DNA of 64,000 nt from Urophycis tenuis (taxonomy: Eukaryota > Chordata > Actinopteri > Gadiformes > Phycidae): positions 20,617,883-20,681,882 of the forward strand of contig JAXIVH010000001.1 of assembly GCA_036785325.1 (NCBI GenBank), written 5' to 3'. The notes under the pieces are model-generated. The model searched no databases, had not been told where the DNA came from, and saw nothing but the letters and a program-made list of their open reading frames with translations. This document shows, piece after piece, positions 55,278-64,000 of the stretch; within the stretch, counting starts at the first letter, position 1, and the number at the start of each line of letters is the position of its first letter. The translations under genes and the position numbers were made by a program.

Positions 55278-58200
55278 TTAAAAGCTGGCGACGGTAGAGC
55301 TCCTGGATCGGAGAGCTGGGGTTGTGAGCTGGGTTTATCAGCTGTCCCTGGGGACCCAACGCAGTCATGCCTGTGCTGGCAGGCTGCTGTGTTTGTTGTG
55401 GGGGCATTCCAGGCCTTTGCACAGCCACTCCCTGCATGGCCAGGGCCTGCATGGCCGGTAAGCCTGGCTGCTGCTGCTGCTGCTGCTGCTGCCCCACTTG
55501 TTGTGGCTGCTGGGGCTGGTTGGCATGGTACTTGGCTGTTCTCTGCTTGATGAAGGCCGCCATCAGCTGGGGGTTGGACTTGAGGATGTTGAGCACCTGC
55601 TGCTGCTGCTGGGGGGAGCTGGGAGACTTGAGCGTGCGGAGGAGGTCCTGGAGCGCATTGGGCGCGATGTTGCCGGGCCGCTGTGGGGTTTGTGGCCGGA
55701 CGCCCGGCTGCTGAGGTACCAGCATCCTCTGGGCCTGCTGGGCCTGCTGTCCTTGGGGCATCATGGCCCTCTGCATGGTCAGGGCTTGTTGCGGGGACTG
55801 ACCCGGCCCAGGTTGCTGAGGCTGGGACCCGGCCCCGGGCCACGGCGCCGCGTTGGGCTGCATGGCCTGCGGGCCGCGGGGCCCGGGCACCATGGGCGGC
55901 TGCATGGGCCCGGCCATGCGCTGCGGCGGCTGCGGGCTGATGGGCAGGCCGTTCACGTTGACTCTGTAGCTCTGCTGGTTCTGCTGGGCCTGAGCCATCA
56001 GCTCGATGTGCCGGGCCATCTTAATGGCGGCCAGCGGAGGCTGCTGCTGCTGCGGAGGCTGCTGCGGCGGAGGCTGCTGCGGCGGAGGCTGCGGCGGCGG
56101 CGGCACAGGGGACTGCTGCTGGTGCAGAGGGGAGGCCTGGGGGCCGGGCTTGCCCTGAGACACGGGGGTCTGAGGCTGGCCGCTTCGAGGAGCGTTGGGG
56201 AAGGAGGGGGACAGGACGGGCGGCGTGCCGGGGGCCTGGGGCTGGCTGCAGAGCGGCTGCTGAGGCGTCTGAGGGGCGTTGGGCTGGGGGAGGGGGGTGG
56301 GAGTGCTGGCGGCGCTGGATGCCGGCGGGGACGGTAGAGGCATGACCCGGCCCTGCATGGTGGCCATCCTCCTCCTCATCATCTGGGCCTGCTGCAGCCG
56401 GTGCTGCAGCTGCTGCTGACGCAGCTTGTGCTTGATGTTGAGGCAGAAGGGGACGGGGCACTTGTTCTCCTGGCAGTGCTTGGCGTGGTAGCAGCACAGG
56501 GCGATCAGCTGCTTGCACACCGGGCAGCCGCCGTTGGTCTTGCGCTTACAGACCTTGGTGTGCTGCACCACGCGCTTCATCTTCTGGCAGGACGGCAGCG
56601 AGCAGTTGGCGTTGCGACACTGGCAGGCGTGCACCAGCGACTGGATGCAGCGCTGGATGCTCAGACGCCGGCTCTCCTGCGGGCTCTTGGAGGCTTCGCC
56701 GCCCTGACTGTTGCTGTCGTCGTCCAGGCCCAGGCCCCACTTGACCATCTTGTGCTCGTGGCCTTTAGAGTTGTAGCAGTTGATGCACAGGTCAAAGTCC
56801 TGATGAGAGAGAGAGACCAGAGCCACTTTAGGTTTGAGGGACAAACAACACAAACTCGTGTGTTGAGATGCTATCAATACAAACTTTCACAGAAAAAAAC
56901 AAAGAGTATCCTAGAGGATGGTACAAACTGTTGAAATAGCCACATGAAACTAAAATGTGATGAAGTCGTCGCTGAAACGTCATTGTCGGGCTCGTTTGCA
57001 CACAAATTCACATTTACATTTAGCAGACACTTTTGTCCGAAGCAACTTACAATAAGTATATTTGCCAGAAGAAGGCGGAACACTGTATTGCTGTTAATAC
57101 AGTAAGCAAGTCAGCAGAATAAGTTTCAAGCATTCCAATTGCTAGGTGAACCATTGTTGGTTTACAAGTAGGACTATTGCAACACGCAACTCCAACTGAA
57201 TGCATTTTTCAAAAGACACTAAGGGTGGCAGTAGCTCAGTGGGTAGAGCGGGTGGACAGAGCGGGTCGTCCACTAACCGTAGGGTCGGAGGTTCGATCCC
57301 CTTGATGCCCCTCCTCCAACTGTCCACATGTCGAACCCCACAAATGTACTGATTGTAAGTCACTTTGGACAAAATCGTCTGCTAAATGCCCCTTTACCCT
57401 TTTACATGAACGGTCTTCATCATCATCATCATCATCATCATCACAGGAAGTACAACAGCCTGGCTGGGACCAGAGCCCCTACCTCGCACACGGTGCAGTG
57501 CCAGCGCGTCTCCACGTGGTGCTTGCACTCGTTGCAGGTGTAGACGAAGCGGTCCTGGCCCTGGTTGTGCAGCTCCACCAGCATGCACATGGAGCTCCAC
57601 TTGCAGCGCCGCAGAGAGCTGAACTCCCAGTGCTTGTCCCGGGCCAGCGTCAGGAAGGCGTCGCGGCCGTCCATCAGGTCGCAGGTCAGCAGGGGGTCGG
57701 GGTCGGTGATGGGAGGCAGGGTGTTGGCCATGGAGGCAGAGTGCATGTGGATGACGAAGAACACCTAGACGGGCCGGGCACAGAGCATGAGCTCCACACT
57801 TCAATTGGTCTGAGGGACTGGAGTGGACGCAGCGTTCAGTTTAACTTTTTAAGTTTTTAAGTTTAAGTGTTTATACAGAGGCTAATCCGTGGCCACTGGG
57901 CAGTGTGTTGATCTTAAACCTTTAGTTTGGGTTTGCCAATTACGTGCATACAGATCCCCGCCTCCAGAAACATATTTGGATGAAATATGAAAGGAGTATG
58001 AAGGGAAAGATGGAGAAAATGCCCCGTTCACACAAATGTTTCGCCCGTCTGCCATCAGTTTAGAAATCAATCTAAAGTCTGATTTGAGATACAATTCCTG
58101 CTCTGATCCAGATCTAATGCACGTTCTGCCGTGAAGTCATTCCCTCATGGACAATTTTCTGATCAAATCAGACAATTCGATATCTTAGCACCTATGCGAC

Positions 58201-61000
58201 TGCAGAAAACTAAAATGTTGTGAAGCATGTGTCAACATCCTGACCAAGCCTTGGGGTGCAGAGCGACCTGCAGGGCGGGTTGTGGCAGGGAGGCTCACCT
58301 CTTTGTGCTTCTCCAGGGAGGCGTACAGCTTCTGGGACAAGTCGTTGGCTACGTTCGGCATGCCGGGCTTCTTCTTGTTTGCGCGGCTCAAGCTACTCTT
58401 ATTCTTGTTGGCCTTCTTGTTATTTTTCTTCTTGCCGTTTTTGCTGTCGCTCGGCGTGCCCTGAGGATTAACGGTGAGGAAAACACAGTCAACACATCTG
58501 AATGCTGCTAAAAGATACCCTCACAAGTTATCTCCATCTCATTTGAACAAAAACCAATACAGTGTGTGTGGGGTTGCGACTGGAAGGCCAGCGCTGTAGG
58601 AACTGGAAGGCCAGCGCTGTAGGAACTGGAAGGCCAGCGTTGTAGGAACTGGAAGGACAGCGCTGTAGGAACTGGAAGGCCAGCGCTGTAGGAACTGGAA
58701 GGCCAGCGCTGTAGGAACTGGAAGGCCAGCGCTGTAGGAACTGGAAGGCCAGCGCTGTAGGAACTGGAAGGCCAGCGCTGTAGGAACCGCTTCAGGTTGC
58801 TCTTACCTCCGGTGTCTCACAGGAAGCCGTAGTCTCCTCCTTCTTTCGCTCCTCCTCCTCCTGCTCCAGCTCCTTGATGCTCTCCTCCAGCACATTGGGC
58901 CAGAAGTCTCCTTCGAAGTAGGGCAGCTCGTTGGCGCTGGTCAGGCGGTCCTCAGTTGCCTGCTTGAAAATGTCCTAGAAGAGAGCGAGGAGAAGCTCAG
59001 CACCCGAGTCTGGCCAGTTGTGCGTCGTCGTTTCTAGAGTGGTAGTGTCTCGTTTCTAGAGTGGTTGTGTCTCGTTTCTAGAGTGGTTGTGTCTCGTTTC
59101 TAGAGTGGTATTGTCTCGTTTCTAGAGTGGTAGTGTCTCGTTTCTAGAGTGGTTGTGTCTCGTTTGGTAGTGTCTCGTTTCTAAAGTGGTTGTGTCTCGT
59201 TTCTAGAGTGGTTGTGTCTCGTTTCTAGCGTGGTAGTGTCTCGTTTTTAGAGTGGTTGTGTCTCGTTTCTAGAGTGGTTGTGTCTCGTTTCTAGAGTGGT
59301 AGTGTCTCGTTTCTAAAGTGGTCGTGTCTCGTTTCTAAAGTGGTTGTGTCTCGTTTCTAGAGTGGTTGTGTCTCGTTTCTAGCGTGGTAGTGTCTCGTTT
59401 TTAGAGTGGTTGTGTCTCGTTTCTAGAGTGGTTGTGTCTCGTTTCTAGAGTGGTAGTGTCTCGTTTCTAAAGTGGTTGTGTCTCGTTTCTAGAGTAGTAG
59501 TGTCTCGTTTCTAGAGTGGTTCTGTCTTGTTTCCAGAGTGGTTGTGTCTCGTTTCTAGAGTGGACTCAATGTGCTCAAGGGGGAGACGGGAGACTGTGAG
59601 AGTCTGCTGGCAAGGTGGGGAAAATGTATAGTTCAAATAGTTCAAATACAAGCGAGTGACTTTTGTGTTCCAGCAATGAAATACACCAAATTACATGAAT
59701 GTAACATTTCTGGCGTGTAAACATCTGAAGCCCAATCGTAAAGTGGACAGAAAAATAAGCACATTCCTCAGCATCTCAAAGTGCCAGGCGGCCGACATTT
59801 TTTGTCGAGTGGCACGTAATGCTAAGCGAGTTAAAGCTCAACAATGCTTTCTGCAGGGACAGCAGCCGACGCAGAATGGTGCTGAGCCAACGTCTGGGCC
59901 GGTCCGTCCCTTCTGCTCTACGGCAGGCGGCTTCACAGAAGGTCACGGTGTACAAATGGATCTGCTCAGTTTCTTAATGACCATGTACTTTCACACCACA
60001 TCAGACAATGTGGGCGTCACAGCAGACAATACAGGAGACTAATAGCATGAAGAAATGTTTACATCTTTTTTAAGTAAGAGTAAAAAAATAAGTCAAAATT
60101 ACAAATAACAAATTATCCTGCTGTGACAAAAGACAGAGAAAGAGGGACTCCTGCTGTGACCAAAAAAAGACAGATGGAAACCTGGCTGTGTGGATTCTTC
60201 AAGCATTAATTGCCTGTTCCCTGAGCCGCCGTTTACCTTGTAGTCGTGGAGGATCCTCTCTGCGAAGGCTTTGTCCAGCATCTTCCTGTACCACTCCTGC
60301 AGCCTCTTGGGCTTGGGGATCTTCTGGTCAGCAGGGTGGCAGTGGAAGATGTAGTCGTCTCCTTCGCTGGGCGGGCAGGCCCAGATGTGACCCTGGGAAT
60401 AGCTGCAGAGAGAAGGGTTTCAGGAGCAGGAGATGTACTCACAAGGCTCTGTCGCAGCAAAACGACCAGGCTGGTCTTGAATCAGATCATGGAGCTGAAC
60501 ACGCAGCAGGAACACTTTTAACATCACATAAATACAGTGACAACAGGAGGAAGGAGACATACCCAAGTTTCTTGACATATTCTAGGTAGCCAATGAGAAT
60601 CTCGTGGTAGACAGCTGTTCGCAGCAGCCGAGGTCTGAAGAAGTGAATACTGTCGAGGTACGATATGTAGACCCGTCTGTGGGGGGAGAGGAGAGGCACA
60701 ACGTGTAGTCAGGGAGACGCACAGAACCTTGTGAGTCTCTTCATAGAAGGGTGCCTTAAATGGATTTGGTTGTGTTGGTAATCCTGAGGGAGCCCTGGAG
60801 ACACGGCGGTCTGAAGTGCAGACTCCACATGTGTTTTTCAACATAGCACTGACCTGGTGTTTGGGAATGGGCATTCGGAGCCATACTCCTGCACGTGCAT
60901 GCCAAAGAAGCACACATCCACTCCATCAATCTCTTCGAAGGCAAAAAGTGCTTTGGTTCTATAGGGAAAGGACTCGGGCATATCGCCTGTGTCCACAAAC
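54550..61000 (-). CDS. crebbp: CREBBP (CBP), 3' half: acetyltransferase, ZZ, TAZ2 and NCBD (seven exons, partial)
   Basis: Exons 61000-60854, 60676-60563, 60402-60237, 58974-58807, 58460-58299, 57764-57483 and 56799-54550 join in frame to about 1096 codons and the stop. The 5' part lies beyond the right edge. The acetyltransferase core shows GVDVCFFGMHVQEYG, VYISYLDSIHFFRP and GHIWACPPSEGDDYIF. A Lys/Asn-rich loop (KNGKKKNNKKANKNK) is in the fifth exon. The ZZ zinc finger spans the last junction (CNECKHHVETRWHC, then DFDLCINCYN), and TAZ2 follows (ACQCRNANCSLPSCQKM). NCBD, the nuclear-receptor coactivator binding domain, is seen as LLRTLKSPSSPQQQQQVLNI. The tail is Gln/Pro-rich, with a run of about 12 Gln at 55239-55276. 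CBP acetylates histones and transcription factors as a nuclear coactivator. Whether this is the a or b paralogue cannot be decided here. Confidence 0.95.
57010..57160. mobile_element. SINE-tail-like fragment in the last crebbp intron
   Basis: ACATTTACATTTAGCAGACA and CTTACAATAAGTATATTTG resemble the fragment at 31250-31412 over more than 100 bases, including 'AAGCATTCCAATTGCTAGGT'. Confidence 0.6.
57222..57400 (+). mobile_element. tRNA-derived SINE in the last crebbp intron
   Basis: Head GGTGGCAGTAGCTCAGTGGG, box B-like GGTTCGATCCC, the shared middle 'AACCCCACAAATGTA' and tail TTTGGACAAAATCGTCTGCT. Same family as 24587-24762 but on the opposite strand. It has a short internal duplication of AGAGCGGGT. 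Confidence 0.8.
58574..58790. repeat. 23-bp minisatellite in a crebbp intron, about 10 copies
   Basis: Unit AACTGGAAGGCCAGCGCTGT plus AGG, nearly invariant, ending 17 bases before the donor of the exon at 58807-58974. Confidence 0.95.
59030..59562. repeat. 22-bp minisatellite in the next crebbp intron, about 24 copies
   Basis: Unit GTGTCTCGTTTCTAGAGTGG plus TT, TA or TC. Blocks of several units recur in the same order (for example about 59161-59290 and 59331-59460), so the array has a higher-order period. Confidence 0.93.
59563..60236. other. crebbp intron remainder
   Basis: No exon. Contains a short tandem duplication of an AAGACAGA-type unit (about 60128-60176). Confidence 0.5.
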
Positions 61001-61573
61001 CTGTCACATGGAAAATACACAAGCGTCTCAAATCACAGGTTCTGACTCGTGTAAAAAGTCATTACATGGAATAACACACGTCACACCAATGAGGTGGCTT
61101 ATATTGTCCACTCATTTTCACTTAGTTCAATTCATGCAATTATTTATTATCAGTTTACTGTTCAACCCCTAGTCCAACAAACATGACACAAAGGCTTAAT
61201 GAGGGACTTGTTGTTTCTTGGGAGGATAAAGGCACGTGTTTTAATTTAAGGAGCTTGGTTTTATTATTATTCTCAGCATCCTCAGGCTGAGGATTTTCAG
61301 CACAACTTTAAGGTGCTGTCGAGAGACAAGCCATGAGGAGCTGGTCAATATTGTGGAGGAAAATCCAATAGCATAATAATGGACTAGGTCCACATTCATA
61401 CATGTTACAAAGTTTTGGTTTTAGCATTCAACTTTTTACTGAACCAAAAAAAAAAAACTGACAAATAGTAAAAAGTTACTTCATACTAAAATACTGAATA
61501 AAAATAATTTCACTAATCCAAAATTATAATGCAGCCTTTCCAACCACCAGAAAACATTTATACCTAAAATCGC
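61001..61573. other. crebbp intron sequence
   Basis: AT-rich unique sequence. Nothing recognised. Confidence 0.5.
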
Positions 61574-61581
61574 ATATGCAA

Positions 61582-62519
61582 TAGGGCTGGGTATCGATTC
61601 AAATTTCAAGAATCGATTCGATTCCGATTCTTAAGATTCAGAATCGATTGTTTCGATTTGATTCGATTCGATCCGATCCGATCCAACACCAGTTTGAATT
61701 GGTATGACTTTATGACATTCGTCATAAAGCGCAGGCAGCGCAATTCTACTGAAATGGTGACGTGGTGGTAACCTATGGTGGTAACACATACCGCTCGTCC
61801 AATGTGTATGCGATCGCATCTGTTATTTCTTTATGCCTGCGGGAGCTGGCTGGATATGGGGTGGCATTGTATAGGGTCTCCTTAATTGAGGACTGTGTTG
61901 CGGTGGCAGGAGTGGAGGAGCTTTTCATTTATTCCTTCATTGCTTGGTCATGTATTACTCTGTGTGCGGACTTTTAAGTGGTTAAATAGATCGTATTGGC
62001 CGTATTCGCTTGAGGTGCAGACACGGTCGCGTGACATATCTTGCAAGTTTTCAGGCGGGGGCGGGGCGCAGCGGAGTGCGCAGGTGGAGAAAGAAGGGTT
62101 CGCTCCATTTACCACACAAAACACGGCGGATGGCAGAATGATCGTTTTATTACGATTATCTTGATTTAATGATCGAGGGAAGCCAAAATCGTAATCAAAA
62201 TCGAAATTCAATTAATCGCCCAGCCCTAGCCTGAACCGTAGGAACGTACGACGAACACGAATTCCGAACCGTGACATGCCATCCGCACGGTTCGGAGCAG
62301 TTTTCAAAAACCGTGCCACCCCTATCTCGCACACGGAAGTATCTGCGCAAAGTCACGCGTGAGGTTGAAGGTCACCGCGGAAAAAACAATTAAACACACA
62401 CACATAAATATATATTTATATATATAAAAAATCGATCTTTGGACGTACGAATCGATCTGTGGGAATTAAAAGGAGAATCGATTTAAAATCGGCAGATCGA
62501 TCTTTTCAACCCAGCCCTA
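61582..62519. mobile_element. hAT-type element with perfect 8-bp target duplication
   Basis: Ends TAGGGCTGGG and CCCAGCCCTA are inverted, and ATATGCAA flanks both sides exactly (61574-61581 and 62520-62527), which identifies the hAT superfamily. The element is non-coding and full of ATCGATTC-type repeats. A second CCCAGCCCTA terminus lies inside at about 62219-62228, so it is composite. Confidence 0.85.
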
Positions 62520-62559
62520 ATATGCAATGGGATATGCATATCAGTACAGAATCCCAGAG

Positions 62560-64000
62560 GGTATCTAGCCTCATAATATGCTACTATGGACTCCCAGAAG
62601 GTATCTAGCCTCATATCATAATAGGCTACTATGGACTCCCAGAAGGTATCTAGCCTCATATCATAATATGCTACTATGGACTCCCAGAAAGTATCTAGCC
62701 TCATATCATAATATGCTACTATGGACTCCCAGAAGGTATCTAGCCTCATAATATGCTACTATGGACTCCCAGAAGGTATCTAGCCTCATAATATGCTACT
62801 ATGGACTCCCAGAAGGTATCTAGCCTCATATCATAATATGCTACTATGGACTCCCAGAAGGTATCTAGCCTCATATCATAATATGCTACTATGGACTCCC
62901 AGAAGGTATCTAGCCTCATATCATAATATGCTACTATGGACTCCCAGAAAGTATCTAGCCTCATATCATAATATGCTACTATGGACTCCCAGAAGGTATC
63001 TAGCCTCATATCATAATATGCTACTATGGACTCCCAGAAGGTATCTAGCCTCATAATATGCTACTATGGACTCCCAGAAGGTATCTAGCCTCATAATATG
63101 CTACTATGGACTCCCAGAAGGTATCTAGCCTCATAATATGCTACTATGGACTCCCAGAAGGTATCTAGCCTCATATCATAATATGCTACTATGGACTCCC
63201 AGAAGGTATCTAGCCTCATATCATAATATGCTACTATGGACTCCCAGAAGGTATCTAGCCTCATAATATGCTACTATGGACTCCCAGAAGGTATCTAGCC
63301 TCATAATATGCTACTATGGACTCCCAGAAGGTATCTAGCCTCATATCATAATATGCTACTATGGACTCCCAGAAGGTATCTAGCCTCATATCATAATATG
63401 CTACTATGGACTCCCAGAAGGTATCTAGCCTCATATCATAATATGCTACTATGGACTCCCAGAAGGTATCTAGCCTCATAATATGCTACTATGGACTCCC
63501 AGAAGGTATCTAGCCTCATATCATAATATGCTACTATGGACTCCCAGAAGGTATCTAGCCTCATATCATAATATGCTACTATGGACTCCCAGAAGGTATC
63601 TAGCCTCATATCATAATATGCTACTATGGACTCCCAGAAGGTATCTAGCCTCATAATATGCTACTATGGACTCCCAGAAGGTATCTAGCCTCATAATATG
63701 CTACTATGGACTCTCAGAAGATATCTAGCCTCATATCATAATATGCTACTATGGACTCCCAGAAGGTATCTAGCCTCATAATATGCTACTATGGACTCCC
63801 AGAAGGTATCTAGCCTCATATCATAATATGCTACTATGGACTCCCAGAAGGTATCTAGCCTCATATCATAATATGCTACTATGGACTCCCAGAAGGTATC
63901 TAGCCTCATAATATGCTACTATGGACTCCCAGAAGGTATCTAGCCTCATAATATGCTACTATGGACTCCCAGAAGGTATCTAGCCTCATATCATAATATG
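62560..64000. repeat. 40/45-bp minisatellite at the right edge, in a crebbp intron
   Basis: More than 30 copies of a unit around CTACTATGGACTCCCAGAAG and GTATCTAGCC. Two length forms alternate: 40 bases, and 45 bases with an extra TCATA. The array continues past the window end. Repeated 15-residue open frames arise from the 45-base form only. Confidence 0.95.

Noticed and set aside
54884..56337. Alternative-frame open reading frames over crebbp exon 31
   Set aside because: CAG/CTG-rich sequence keeps other frames open; only the frame with ZZ, TAZ2 and NCBD motifs is supported.
57222..57310. Functional tRNA gene
   Set aside because: Boxes A and B are present, but the head cannot be folded into a full cloverleaf with a paired acceptor stem, and it continues into the SINE tail.
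62483..63654. Tandem 15-residue repeat protein, or CRISPR-like array
   Set aside because: Direct tandem units without unique spacers, frame broken by each 40-base unit; it is an intronic minisatellite in a vertebrate gene.

Overview
The window looks like a piece of a teleost fish chromosome. It holds spliced vertebrate genes with GT-AG introns, fish-type SINEs and LINEs, a Penelope-like element, hAT elements and very dense dinucleotide and minisatellite arrays. One 200-base run of N (5429-5628) marks an assembly gap. The genus cannot be read from the sequence; the heavy AC/TC content would suit a microsatellite-rich lineage such as cods, but that is a guess.

Five protein genes are recognised, all with counterparts on human chromosome 16p. 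In order they are tmem186 (minus, 12663-13250), gde1 (plus, 15015-19079, six exons), mcrip2 (plus, 20533-22320, five exons), slx4 (minus, 23197-34010, 13 exons, 1787 codons that stay in frame across every junction) and the 3' half of crebbp (minus, 54550-61000, seven exons from the acetyltransferase domain to the stop, continuing off the right edge). A possible internal exon of an unidentified gene lies at 79-243 on the minus strand. tmem186 and gde1 are head to head, and mcrip2 and slx4 are tail to tail. Functionally the genes are unrelated: complex I assembly, glycerophosphodiester hydrolysis, a corepressor-interacting protein, the scaffold of structure-specific nucleases, and a histone acetyltransferase. 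The block is conserved synteny, not an operon-like system.

Bases 1-12600 are mostly non-coding: AC/GT, TC, CCA-rich, 9-bp and 21-bp arrays with some LINE tails. Bases 12600-34300 are the gene-dense part. Bases 34300-53400 are a transposon graveyard. It holds a near-perfect copy of the crebbp TAZ2 coding segment, a hAT MITE, a decayed hAT transposon, an apparently intact 4.36-kb Ty3/gypsy element with identical LTRs, and an RTE/Rex3-like LINE broken by two other LINEs. Bases 53400-64000 are the crebbp 3' end, with minisatellites in its introns and a hAT element near the right edge.

The observations most worth checking are hammerhead-ribozyme-like cores in both arms of the Penelope-like element, a canonical -1 frameshift heptamer at the gag-pol junction of the gypsy element, the duplicated TAZ2 segment, and two splice acceptors (slx4 exon 11, gde1 exon 5) that seem to be built from a SINE and from a minisatellite.
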